Shown here: piece by piece, positions 46,381 through 60,218 of the stretch
How positions within the stretch are numbered: the first letter of the stretch is position 1
Layout: the number at the start of each line of letters is the position of its first letter
Assembly (NCBI RefSeq): GCF_003369915.1
Contig: NC_046677.1
Coordinates: 26,244,913 to 26,308,912 of the forward strand
Direction of reading: 5' to 3'
DNA: 64,000 bases
Origin: Drosophila miranda
Lineage: Eukaryota; Arthropoda; Insecta; Diptera; Drosophilidae
Position numbers and translations under genes: made by a program
Notes under the pieces: model-generated
Told to the model about the DNA's origin: nothing
The model's input: only the letters and a program-made list of their open reading frames with translations
The model's database searches: none

Positions 46381-49300
46381 CTGCCTTGCCCCGTGACTTG
46401 GCGATTTTATTTTCGCTCCATTTGTGGCCATAAATATTCAGTCAAGTGTCATCGTTGTGGCATGTCTAGTGGAGTTGGAAATGAAATAGATGCTGGCCAA
46501 AGAGGGGCCCACTACGCGAGTCCGCTAGAGAAAAAAAGCGAAGCATACGAGAAGGCTTAAAACGAGTTAAGTCACTTCTGTGGCCGCGACCAAGTGGCCT
46601 CCTCCAACCAGCAACTCCTCTCCAGCTCCACCCGGACTTCCATCTGTCTGCCAATTGCCAATTGTGGCAGCGGCAAAGATTGTGTGCCCCGACCGTTGTT
46701 GTGGCTGTGTGTGACCACAGCTGAGACCACGACCCGCAGGAGTTGTAGGAATAAAAAAATATTGAGAACCGAACAATGTGGCCGGCGAACACACACATTG
46801 GATAAGCCGGGGGTGTATGGGGGACAGAGTTATGGCATTCCAAAAGTGCTTGAAATGGCTTAGGGCCGTGCCACAGCGTGGGAGGTTGAATGAAGTTATC
46901 AGCCGAGTAGATGAATAAATTTAGCCAAGTGTTGGCATAACCTGTAGCCAGGGAAGCAATGAGATTATCATCGATAAACACGAACGATTGTTGAGTAATC
47001 GAAAGGGGGAAAACAGGGGAAGACAAATGGAACGTTGAGTGGTTTGAGGGATGATTGAGAAAATGAATAATCTCAAAGTAATTAGAAAGGATTTGGGCTG
47101 AAAATATATCAACCAAGAGATGACAGATTCCACTTCCAAATGAATTAACAAACCATAGACTTTACTCTAGACTCAGACTCAGAAAAAGTGAATGTTTGGT
47201 GGAAGTTTGAACCATTTAACCGCTAAACGTTTAAGCCAAACTCCCCAAGCAACCCTCTCTCGTCTTCTTCTCCAGCAGAGAAACACTTGCGGAAGTGCAA
47301 TGCATGTAAAAGTCATGAATATGATGAAGTATTCAAAGCAGCCACAGACACACTCACAGACATGCTCACAGACTCTTATGCTCCGGTCCTTTGGCTCCAC
47401 AGGAAGCTGCCAGGATTAACAGGCCACTTGAACACGATTAAGCCCGAAACGAAAGAGATGCATAGAGGCAGAAGAGGGAGATGGAGAAATAGCAGCACTC
47501 CAGAACGAAAGAGTTATTGAGAGATGCTGGCGGGAACAGTTTACGAGTACTAATCATTGGGCACTTATCAGGCAATGACCATCAGTCTCGACAGATAGCA
47601 AGAATTATTATCTCTCCGGCTCTCTCTTATACGTATTTGCCTCTCTTTCCGTCTTTATGTAGCGCTCTCTTTTTGTCCGCTCAATCATTCGCACGTGCTC
47701 GGGGGCTAGAGCGGTTTGTTCACGCTCAATTTGCATACATTTCATTTGGCTGGGTGAATGCTTCTCTTTCTCTCTTTCTAACCAGTATATACCTTTCTCT
47801 CTCCAGCCCCCCACCAACCTCTGCGGGGCCCACTCACCTCCTTAGGCAAATATTCATTGCCTGAATTATATATTTGTTTCTTTTCGGTTTTCGGGTTTGC
47901 GGTGGATTGCGGTGGTTTCAAAGTGCACGGCTGGGTCACGTTTTTGATATTTCATTCAATCAAAACAAATTGCTGGCTGGACAGGGGACCAGGGACCAGA
48001 GACCAGGGGCTCTTAAATAAATAAAAATACATACAGCCAAAAAACCAAAAAACCAAAATCCCCTTCTACCCACAAAAAACCCAACGGCCAAAATCTTTGT
48101 CTTGCGGTTAAACTTTTTTCAGGTCGTTAGACAAACGACCGTTAAATATGCCCAGATCGTAAAAGAACAAAATTAGATTAAACATCATAAAAATGTAAGT
48201 CCCAGTCAATTAGATTCTATACGGAATGTATTCCAGGGCGTAGGCGCGCGCGTGGGCGTGGCCCGAAGGAGTTTAAAATTACCGATTCCTTCGCCGGCAC
48301 TTTGCTAATTGACAATTTCCCGACCAGTAAAGGAAAAACTTTCCTGTACGCGCTTCCTTCGCTTCGCTCTGCTTTTCTTTCCGTGTCCTTTCTGTAATAA
48401 CCCTAAAGTCAGTCATTTCGTCTAAGCCATTAAAAAATTAATTGACTGCCTTCCCTTCGGGCCATGAACACGCCCCATACATCGCACTAATGCCGCTTTT
48501 AGCCAAGTTAAATGTTTCCCACCGAAAGCTCCTGCCCATACGAAGAGGAAGAGCACAAAAAAGGGCTTGTCGCCATCGAAGTCGTACCAAAAAACCAAAC
48601 ACATAAAGACCGAAACAAGAAGAATGTTTGGAGAAGCTAAGAAACCAGAGAAAAGCCAACTATAGCAAATGAAAACAGGAAAAGAAAAGGTTAACAATCT
48701 AACCAGAAGGTCGGATACTCTTACATTAGATATTCACTGTAACGAGGGGAAGTTTTTGATTGTTATATATCATATTTCCGTATTGTATTTCTTTTAAAGA
48801 TTACTATAATACTATGTGATATTCAGCTCCCTTTCATAATTGTCCTTTCTGCAAACTTTTTCCAGAACTTCCTACAATCCCTTCCGTTTCTCATTACCAA
48901 CTTCGCAACATAAAATTTAATATACCCCTTGGCCCTAAGGGCATTCGAAAAGCGTTTAATCTTGGCACAAACTTCTAATTTTTATTGCTTCGCTTTTGTT
49001 GTTGGCTTTTTGTTTCTATTTTTTCAACAGTTGTTTTTCCGTCGCTCGTTTTGTTCGAGTGGTTTTTTTTTTGGTCGCCAATTGTTTTGCCTGACCTTTT
49101 GTGGCGACTTCTCCAATTATGAAGTATGGCTATCTCTTTCGAATCCGAATCGGCTATCATCTCTCACTCACTCACTGAATCATTCCAAGCTCAATTTGGC
49201 GCAGTTTTGTATTTTGTTTTTGCTAAATTTGAACAATTGTTCATTGTTATTTTTGGCATGTGGGTTGACTGCACTGACGCAAGCTTATCGATGCCCCATA

Positions 49301-51586
49301 GGGCTAACAAAATATACTATAAACTGTTTACAGATATTATATATGATGCAGATATCTGTTCAGATAAGATAAGATCTTGTGAATAATTCCTACTTCCGGT
49401 CTGGTGGTGGACGACCTTCCGGAACCTAAGCAATTGATATCAATTAGTGTGTGGCAAGTGAATCATTCATGAATTCCTAATTGATAAGTCAAAAGGTTCT
49501 GATTAAACCCAGACATGAATAGATGATTGGGAGAATGAAAGAATGAAACAGTGAAAGAGAGAGGCGTGTGGTGGTGTAGTGGTGGCTAAGGAAAGAGGCA
49601 GCCATAGAGTGTGGAGCATTGCACTTTACGTATATTAAGTCGAACGAGTCGCACGTTTCTCACATCTGTTGAAGGAAGGCATTTTTATGCACTTCATTTA
49701 TGAATGACAGCCATAGCCATCTCTCATCGCCCGTCTCTCTACCCCACATCCAGGCCAGTGTCAGGGAAAAAGCGCAAAAGCAAACACAGTACGTAGGAAA
49801 GACCCTGGCAACCCTTAACCATATACATAGTGCCCTGCTCCCTGTGCCTGTGTGTGTCCTGCCTCTCCATCCAGACAGTGTGCAAAATTTTAATGAGTTG
49901 GAAATTTAATACCCAGAGAAGATTGCAATATGATGGGGCTGCCACGCTCTGCGGTAGGTCAGCGCCCAACGAAGCGCAAGCAATTCAATTTTTCCCTCGA
50001 CGAACTCTTGAATTTTTCATCAATTTTCGCATTCAACTTAATTGAAATTGAAAAAACACAGAGCGTAGAGCGCAGCAGTCGGAGACTTACATCTGGCACG
50101 GCACCACCTTGAACTTGACTTTAGCTCTGAACTAGAGATTGTCGTCGTTTGATTCGACTTTGTCTAACTTTCTGAGCGACTGGAATATACTATATACCTA
50201 GTAATTTCCCAAGTGGTTTCAGGCAGTTTCCATATCAGGGAATTGCTGCTTCCGGCTTCTGGGTACCCTCGCACAATGCGCAATTTCTCTCAGATAAATC
50301 TTTTCAGTCGCAGTTTAAACTCGTATTTATGATTATTTTTAGCACATTTTGAGCACAATTCTTATTCGTTTCCTATCTTTTCATTGCAGCTCTTTCTGTG
50401 GCTTCAGCTTCACCGGAAATGTAAGTTGCCCCAAAAAATCACTTAACCCAAATCCGCATTTTGTGCAAAAATTAAACTTGAAACCGAAGTTTATTGCGCA
50501 ATTTTATGTGCGACTCATTTTCATTATCATTGCGATTTCAGGTCACATGATCCTAAACTCAGTTTACGGCTCTAATAATAATTAGCCAGCAAAACGTGTT
50601 GGAAACTCGTTAAAAATCTTCAAATGTGCTTCCATTTTGAGAGTGCTACCCCTCTCTCTGTGGTAGTGGCGGTGGGATTACCTCTAATTGTAGTTTTATC
50701 TCTCTGACATAATTTATGATACTTCAAAGTTTCTGTTTTGCTTTTGTTTTGGCTGTTCTGCAGTCTCTACCTGCTGGACTGGACAGAAAATTCTGAGAAC
50801 TTTTAAATTGTATATTGAATAGCCGCATAAAGAATTTTTCTAACTAAAATGGCACACGAGATTTATGAATGGAAGTGGAGATTTTTTGATACGAGAATCA
50901 TGTGAAACAGTTGGAAGGAAGTGGCATTGAAAGGGAAATATAAGAACTTAACGAGCAGAAAACCTAGAATTTTTGTTATGTGCCTGGCTAAGACATTTTT
51001 GCATTAATTTCTGTTGCATTTTTCCCACAGTATCTTAGGAAATATTACAGTTCTATAGTGCCACAATTTTCTCTGCCAAAATCCCATTCAGTTGACACTG
51101 TCATTGAGTTTCCACTTCCATTTGGTGTCACCTTCAGAGTATTCTATATACCCGCACCGCTATTTATTCCCTGTCAATATTTTCTCACTTTTTGTTTGCT
51201 ACTTTCCACTGATTGCACATGCAATTCTCGATTCTCGCAAAAATTCATTACGAGCGTTCCGTTTATGCAATCGCATTGGCGTGCCAGTCCCGAGCTGTTT
51301 ATATATTTATATCCGAGAGATACTTAGACATGGACTCATAATACATAGATATACAATAATATTTTGCAAGTAACTGTAAGTGAGTGGAGCGTAGTGTCAC
51401 GTTGAATGGAATGGTTTGAACATACAATAAAGAGGGGGTTCCGGGGGTCTATTATCTCTGGGGGTGATTCTTTGGAATAGCACACATGTTGACCTCCGGC
51501 TGTCGGGGCAGCCACAGACATTCATCGTTCGGTTCTTTATGGTGAGAAACAAAACTTTGCATTGATATAAAAATTAAAAATAATTG

Positions 51587-51611
51587 TGATGATGATAATG
51601 ATGATGATGAC
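51587..51611. repeat. (GAT)n microsatellite
   Basis: About eight GAT units with one interruption. Confidence 0.8.
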
Positions 51612-53116
51612 GTTATTGTTGTTCCCCAAGTTGCATATTTAAGCATTTATTTTTACTGTTTGTCGAGATACACAAGTATTCTTTTTTTTCTCTGATGACA
51701 TCATCCACTCAAATTGCAGGCTTCCATCATTTAAAGTCGGGTTTGCTTTATACAATCCCTTTAAACAGTCATTTTTAAGAATTTTTCTGTATATAACTCT
51801 TCATTTATTAAGTCGTGCGCTTTGGGAGCTTCGAGCATGATTAATTAAACGTTTCATCTTTGATTTATGGAAGCATCAATGTATTTTAGTTGGGTGGCCA
51901 GTGGCCTCTCCATTTACCCTGGGGCGTGTTGTGAGTGTTTCCTCTGTAGACACCATTTATTCCGAATTTAAATTCAGAATTTGTATTTATTTTAAATTAT
52001 AATCAAAGCAAATACAAACATTGTTTCCATTCATGTCTTTTTTTGTGCGTAAACCAATTTATAAAGGCTTAGCCAGACATTCGAGACATAAATTGAATTA
52101 TACGACGCGTGCCAGGCGAACAGACCACAAAAATGTCTATAATTTAAACACTGTGCAGGGTATGAAGGAGTTTGAATGGACTTTGGAGATAGGTGGGGAC
52201 GTGCAGAGCAATAAAGTACAGTACTTAATATGAGATTACACTTACCCGGCGTTACTAGGCAATTTTCCAATGAAATGAAAACCTCTCCGTGGATTTATCT
52301 GAAAGAAATTAAGCATAAAAGCTCATTAATCGATCCACATCGAACATCTAAACCCTCTAGATAATGGGTATGAGATACTCCAAAAAGTGGAGTATTTGTA
52401 ACATTCTTTTTTGCGTTGCCTACTGCCCACAGACAGGTGCAATTCAAGCCAATCGGGTGTTCGGGTTTTTGTGGGTATTTCTTTTGTAAGGCCTGCCGCA
52501 AAAATGCGTTTACGCCGCCTCAATGCAATCGGGCAACAGCTTTTTGTTTTCGGTTTTTTTGTTTGCAAAAATAAAAACAGTTGCGTAGCCGGGGCTAAGC
52601 CCACAAGCCTGGCGATGAACACAGATATCGGAAAATTGGGTTAAGCAACCTGTACCTGTACTGGCACTTGTAGCTGGCTGCCAGGTGTCTCTGTGTGTCT
52701 CTGTATCTGTCATCAGATCCACACAATTTTTTCTGTTTCACTTTTTGCTCAATGAAAATGAAAGCAGGTCTCCATGAGACCAGTGTCGGCAATCAAGAAT
52801 ACAAGTGGGTCGAAGATTTTCGCCTCGGCATGTGAAAGTGAAAAGCTGTGTGGAAAACGCTGACCACCAGAAAGACACTATGCTGATGACAACACTTAGT
52901 GCTTGGCGGGCACCGGCCACTGGGCTGTAAGCCCTATTTCCCCCTATCTCTCTCATTACAACTAATTTGTTTATTTTGCTTTGCATTCATTACGAGTACT
53001 ACGCTCTGGTGTCTGTTGCTGTTGCTGTTGCCCCAGTGGAGGTGTCAACGTGGGAGAATCGCTGTGAAAGTCTATGGCATTTGTGTCATGTTTTCCCCCG
53101 AAAAAGGATTAGCCAG

Positions 53117-53148
53117 AGCCACCAGCCACCAGCCACCAGCCACCAGCC
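53117..53148. repeat. 7-bp CCACCAG tandem repeat
   Basis: About four and a half copies of a CCACCAG unit, followed by CCAAACG. A related array lies at 60187-60218. Confidence 0.8.
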
Positions 53149-55116
53149 AAACGCATTTGCATGACAAGCTGTCGGAAGCCCGGCAATCGATTCACGCAAC
53201 ATGCCCCAAAACACGACTTGATTATACCCGTACCTGAGCATACGAGTATATATACGATAAATATATATGTGTATTTGTTTGCCATCATCCAAAGACAAAT
53301 CACTTTTACCTGTTTCTGTCTGTCGTCTGCCACTTGGGTTACATATCATCCACAGATATAGAGGCTGTTTGCCGAGACCTGCGTTTGGGCGGTGTCCCTG
53401 GTTGATGTTGGCTTGACTTTCTACCCCAACCAGTTTTTTAGGTTTTCTGCTTATTTTTTTTTTGTTTCTCTGCAAAATTTATTGGTAATAATCATTTATA
53501 CAAATTGCATGAACAATTTCCAGCCATAGCCAAGGCGAAAGTCGTCCAATGGAATTGGAATTGGGTTTATACGATCAGGTACCCATATCTCTATCTATGA
53601 ACACATTTCAATGAGCATTTCTTTCAACATACTTTTTGGTTAAGGCGTTGTCTCATGGCTGTGGAGTTGGAACCTTATTTAAAGCCAAGTCTGCCCCGCT
53701 TTGGCACGAATTTCATTCGAAGTGGGAGCCGCATTGGGGCTATCATTAGGCTGGGACCTGATCAATAATTGTGGAGATTATGGCCAGAGTGCGTCAGCGG
53801 AGGCTATGGAAATTATATGAAATTATTATACAGAAAGCGTAAGATAATGCTTATTCGGAATAACGATATAATCTGTGGAACCTACGATAGATTTGTGGTT
53901 GAAAATTATGAATTTTTCCACCAACAGAATTGGGAACATTTTTAGAAAAAACAAAAACCATTTGGCGAAGTTTTTTATGGCAAATACTACAAAGAATTGT
54001 CTGCCATAAAAAAGTTTACCATTCACTTCCTTAATACGTTGAACAAAGTCAGAACATAAAGTACAACCTTCATTTGTTAGGTAATATTACCTTAAAGTAT
54101 TATTTACCTCGAATAAACTTCATGAACTTCATTTGCAATTTAATGCTCCACAAAATTAAAATATACTTCATAAAAAATGTAAAGTAGACGCTTCATTTGC
54201 CATTTAATGATCCCCAAAAAACACTTCCCCTACAATTTTCCACATCAAAGGAAAATATAAATTAACAACCAGTTTCCCATTTAGTTCCTTGCTGTCTTTC
54301 TTTTTTTTTTGTGTGCTGTTCCCTCCTGCAAATTTGATCAACCTTTCATTAAACATAGTTTGGTGATGCGAAGTTTATCGGTTTTTTTGCAGCCATTTTG
54401 TATGGCCTGGCCAGAGACAGAAAGCGTAATAAACGACAGTTGCCATGGCAGGAAAGTCAATATTCAGAGGGTCGCCCAGTAGCACAGGAGCAGGAGGAGG
54501 AGGAGCGAGTCTATTGTTTAAGCGTTGTCAATATGAAATACGCATAAATCTTGTTGGTGGAGGGAACAAAAAAACAGAGGGAAAATATATATATTTGCTC
54601 TACTTATTTGCATAGATTGGGGGTCCGGGTGCGGGTCCGGATGTGACTAAATATATGTTCAATGTTCAATATTCAGGGCATGTCACGTGATTTGATGAAA
54701 GTCAAACTCAATTTTTGACACGATATACCACATACATATGTATGTATACATATCTGCCATATGTATAACATGGTCATATCAATAAATTCAAGGCTTGTCG
54801 GCCAGTAAATTGAAATATTTTCGTTCTAACCAAAATGTTCTTTCTTATCATCGCGTTGCAGGCGTATCTGATTGGAATGCGGTTTGATTGGTTTCTTTCT
54901 TGCGATAAAGGTTTGACAAGATTTTTTCTTCTTTTTTTAAATTATGTCTGAGAGTGTACCCAAGCAAAAGAAAGGAATGTTTCCTGAAACTTTTGAATTA
55001 TGCGATTCCTCCCAAAAAAAAACCAAAAGGAAAAGATTATAAAAAAACTTGTTTTGGGGCTTGGGCTTTGCCAACAGGAAACACGCGACTGGAATCAGGT
55101 TTTCTTTCCCCCTGAG

Positions 55117-55137
55117 ATGATGATGATGATGATGACG
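55117..55137. repeat. (GAT)n microsatellite
   Basis: Seven GAT units. Confidence 0.8.
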
Positions 55138-58100
55138 GCAGGTGAATGAGAACTTGTTCTCCTGTTCACACAGACCCGCTAAATGGAAAGTTCAGGCCTT
55201 ATCGGTAAAATACAAATGATTCGCAAAATTAATGCTAATTCTGCATTTGCAAAACAAACATTGGCCGGACGTACGACCTTAGGAAAATGTGACGGACGAA
55301 CAGCAGTGGTTTTGCACTTAAGATTCGTCTCACGTTTACAGAGCTCTATGGGCCCTTGAACATCAGCAGTCTATATAATGTCTGTATAATCCCATTCCCA
55401 TTCCAAACAAGTGCCGGGGCATGACATTTAAAATTTGACCAACACTATTCAATTGTTCGGCTGAATTGCATGCTAATTAGACATTCGAGGAGTGATTGAT
55501 GGATGGATGGTTGGCTGGTGGGATTGACAGGGAGGGGGCTTAAGAGACTTACAAACATTTTGGCCAACTTACATTTAAATTCACACCCACCCGACACGAA
55601 AAAAACAATTGCTCTTGGATTCGGTTTTTTGTGGCACGCAAAAAAGTCTCGGGTTTCGGCTTTCGGCAATTCCAAAGTTTCGCTTTCAACATTTTTGAAG
55701 GTCTGCCCGCAGCAAAGAAAAGAGTAGTTAATTGTACTTGGATAGGCCATTGTGCCACCTGCATTGTCAGATTTTTTTTATATTTCTTTTTGTTATGATT
55801 TTTATTTTTATGTTAGTTTTATTGTAGGTGACAGGGGAGGCCACACAATGAGCGGCTTCTGGTGCTCTGAGGTTTCGCGGCTTGGGGGCGGCCAAAAGAA
55901 AGTTATTTTTGAATCAAAGCAAAGACGTAGCCTTGCTGGCGGTTCAGTGGGGGATCTTGAGAGCTTTGTGTAAAATTTTTGGGAATTTTTTGAGCATTGG
56001 AAGTGGAAGTACTTTGGAAACACTTCCTATACATCACTTCTTTGCATTTTTCCAATGATATTTAGCTAAAATGCCAGCTAATGCCACTAAAGAACTAAGG
56101 CCATTTCATACAATATAAAATTTAGAAATATGTCAAAATTGAAAAACATTAAATATGGTAGAAACCTTAAATTTTGGATAGCTATATCTTCAGGAATATC
56201 CATTTTATCAACACGAATTCAAATTCCTATGAAAGATCGTGCAATTCTCTTCTTAGAGCACCTTTAGATATCTTTCAGCCAAACGGTATCTAAAACTCGA
56301 CTAAAATAGATGGAACTTTATGAAGATATAATTAAATTTAAAATCTCCATTCTAGTACCGCTCTATGGTTAAAATTATCTTTAATTAACGGCAAATTGAA
56401 TGTGGGTGCAGCTAATTGTTTTGTGGTTTGTCTAAGAAATTAAAATAAAACCCAACGCACAGCGTACATAATTTGACAAAGACAACGCAAGTCAAAGAAA
56501 GAGTCAAGAGTGAGACATGGCATAAAAAAGGTGTCCGAATAGGTGACTCTCGCCTTGTGTCCATAAAACATAATGTTTGGACTTGACTTTCACTCTTCTC
56601 CGACAGCATGCTGCAGCGGTGGGTATCTGTTGTATTTGTGTTGTTTTGGCCAACAGAGCGAGCATTGATCTCACTCTCTCTCTCTTAGCCCCCCGCCCTC
56701 CGGTTAGAGCATTTTGGCCGTGTCCAACAGGGGTCCGCATTGGCGCTGAACGCAAACCGCAAAGGGGGGTGGTGGGATGGGGGGTACCCACTCTATGTGG
56801 AATTTCACTTTTGTTTTCGGTACATCAAAAAAGTTTGATGTTTGATGACTTTGATTAACATAAATTTTGTTGTTTGTTATTTGATTTTGATTTGCCACTT
56901 AATTGGACAACAATGGACGACACGTCTGGCCATTTAGTCAGTTCATCAATCAGTCAGTCCGTTCGTCAATCATTCGTCATCATCATTGTCAGGCCAAATT
57001 GGTTTCCGTTTCGGGGGCTTCGTGTTTTAATCTCTTTTCAATTTTCCATCATGGGATTTTGCTGAAGCTCCTGCAATTAGCAACAAATTTGTAACCAGTT
57101 TGTGCAGCGCACCTGATGCTGATGCTGCATGCCACATCCATCAGGCAGACACTTTTCGGCTTCCGAACTTTTCGGGGGGGGCGGGAAAACTTCTCCTCCT
57201 TTTAACCATCTCTCGAGGCTAAAGTTCCATCTGCTAGGTTCGGGATATGTTAATTTTTGATACCCTTGAAGAGGGTAGACTGTTTCTTTAAGCGACTTTC
57301 CTTCTCCATCTTTATATCCACTTTACCTACAGCGAAAGTTCATCCGAATCGGATAACCATATCCTATAGTACCAATCGATTTGCAAGGGCATCAAAAACT
57401 TCGTTCCCCCGAAGCTCTCCGCTTTCCTTCTTCAACTCTTCTGCACTCCCATACATATTGCAACATTTGACGTTGGCTGGGGTTTTGGATTGTCTTGGTT
57501 TTCGGCTTGTTTCGTCTTGGCCTGGCTCAGAAACTCATTATAATGCCTGCACAAATGTGAACAGTCAGGCTCTCAGACCAGCCCCCCTTATCCTCCCCCA
57601 CTCCGTGTCATTGTAATGGCAAAACTTTGCTGTTGTTGCTGGGGGTTTTTCGGGTTGTTTGTTGCATTCGGCGCGTTGACAACAAATGGCACTAAATTTT
57701 TGCCATTGCATAATAAACTCTCGACGCTGCCTCTGCCTCTGCCGCTGCCGCGCTGATGATGCTTTCATGCTGCAGATGGATGAAGAAGGGTCTGCCATGA
57801 GTGGGGGTATGGTGCTGGGCTGCTGGGGTGCTGCACTACAGTTCAACAGAGTTGCGAAACTATAGAGACAATAACTTTTCTTATGATGCCATTTTTCACG
57901 TGGAAAACTTGAGTCGTCTGCTGTGAGAAATTGCAGAGGATGTGGATGGAGAGGCAGAGGATATGGTTGGAGAGGGGTAGAGCCGGCACAGACGGGAAGA
58001 AGGAGGTAAAGTCACCAAAAGTCAGGGGGGAGGATGAGGATGGACGGATATTATGGGGTAAATCTCAGCAGGGTTTCCTTATTGATTCAGTTTTTGGAAT

Positions 58101-60186
58101 GGTGGCGGCAACAGATTTAGCGATGGATAAATGAGATTACTCATTCAATTTCATGGCTATAAAATGTCCAAAAGTTAAAGCGTTTTACACTGGAAGAATC
58201 ATAGTTCCCAAAGGTCGATTTCCGTAGCTTGTATATGCCATCAATCCATCGACTATATTCGATATATGTGTCCGCCTGCTTTTATATCTACCATATATTG
58301 TTTCATAATAATCATTGGGAATGTCTTATTCGTTATGATTCCTCTTTTCTAAACTCTTCTAAATCACACCTCCCCTATCAAACACTCTCCAACCTGTAAC
58401 CCAAACATGTTCTTCTTCATTTATCTTTCGATTAAGTTAACCATCGACTTAAACTTGGCACAAACTTCTATAATAAACTTGGCTGACAAATATATTTAAC
58501 TCAACTTGAACAAGTTTTCACTTGTGACCACAGAAACTACAATCCCCAGCCCCTCCTCTCCGGCTTTCCTACACACATCACTGCACTTGAATACAGCCCT
58601 GAACCGAACTGAAGTTTTCTCTCGGCAGGAGGACAGAGGAGGGCCAAAGGCAAAGACTGAGGACTGAGAACTGAAGTCTGAAGTCTGGTAACTGTATCAC
58701 CAAGTTAACATTCTGCTGGGCTTGTAAATGGGCCGAAAGTGAACATCGTCGTATATTAACCGAACTAACGATATACGAGAGCTCGTACGCATCTACTATT
58801 ACTTGCTGTGCCCCGGAGCGATGTAGTAGTTGATGCTCTGAGCCGGCCACTGTGGTTATGTAAGATTCATAGTTGGAAAAGGAGTGATTGTGTTTCTGGG
58901 TGTGTGTGTGTGTGGCAGTGGCAGAGTACAGTGGTGTACTCCAAGTTAACCTCTAATTGCCATTGCCCCAAGTGCACTGAGCAGCAATATGCTGTTCATT
59001 TTTTGTTTCCTCCCTCCCTTTCATATATCAGACCCTGCACCACCACACCAGAGCGGTCGGGGTTCCCTTTCCACAGGCTAATCAAATGTTACATGCAACG
59101 TTGAAGCAGTTTTTATTGTACTTTGCCGCAGGGCAACATCTCCCTACCGCAACCCATCCACCCATCCACCAATCCGACCGTCGCCCTCTGTCACATACTT
59201 CTACGAGTGCCCGAGTACCTTTCTATATATAGTAGGGGATATAGAAGTTGATGTTGTCATTTGGCCGCCTTTGTTGAGGGTAGCATGTGGGATGAGTGGG
59301 TGCGAGTGCGAGTGTTTGTGTAGGTGGGTTTATCCCATTGATCTGATGATGACTAGCCCAAAGCCAATCCTCGCAGGCTAGCGGGCGAGATTCTAACAAT
59401 TGGCTTACACTTATCATACAAGGGTATGTTGAATACAGAAAGAGGTTTGAAGAAGTAGTATATAATAATGAAAACGCAAAGCGAGTGAGCCAGGGGTGGG
59501 CGCACGAGCGAATCGAGTCCCATGTCCCATCCCATCCCATGTCACATCCCCACAGAAACCCTTAGTTCAGCTCTATTCAAAAGAAAGAGTACCTCAACTT
59601 CATTATGACAGAATATATGGCTCCCCTTTGTGGTGGAGGGCTTGTGTGTCTCTCTTCCGTGTATAAACTTTAACTTTATTTACGTGCTTGATTAGAAGTA
59701 GGGACTAGCGGCACTAGCCCGTTGGGGTCTTTTCTGTTTTGTGTTATTTAGCGTCGCTATCAATCTGATGCCCCCACATGTGCCCAACCCCTACCCTACC
59801 CTAAGGCCGTGTTAATACCCTTTGGCGTCACTCGTACGGTTAGAGGTGTGTAGAGTCGGGGACTAGTTCCTTATCATTGTGCAAGCGAAAACTTAATTGA
59901 ACGGCATTTGACATACTTTAAGGCAAGAGAGAACCATAACCATTGACGGAGTTCTAGGGGTTCCTTCGGATTAGATTGAAAATTGGCTTTGTTGTCTGGC
60001 AAATTAGTTTCACTTGTGACCCATGGCTGCATAAATTGCGCATCATTTGGCCCAGCAGACACTCCGTGTGACATGAAAACCCAGAAAAAACACGACCCTG
60101 GATTATGCTGCGATGCCAGGCAGGAGATGGCGCTGTCCCATCTGTCCCTGCTGTTCGCGCGAAAGCCAAATGTCACGCCAGAAACC

Positions 60187-60218
60187 CGCCACCCGCCACC
60201 CGCCACCAGCCACCAGCC
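60187..60218. repeat. 7-bp CCACCCG/CCACCAG tandem repeat
   Basis: About four and a half copies, changing from CCACCCG to CCACCAG units, also followed by CCAAAC, as at 53117-53148. Confidence 0.8.

Noticed and set aside
46466-47116. 216-codon minus-strand frame
   Set aside because: Biased composition, no conserved motif, no splice or promoter support, and plus-strand frames in the same place are just as open.
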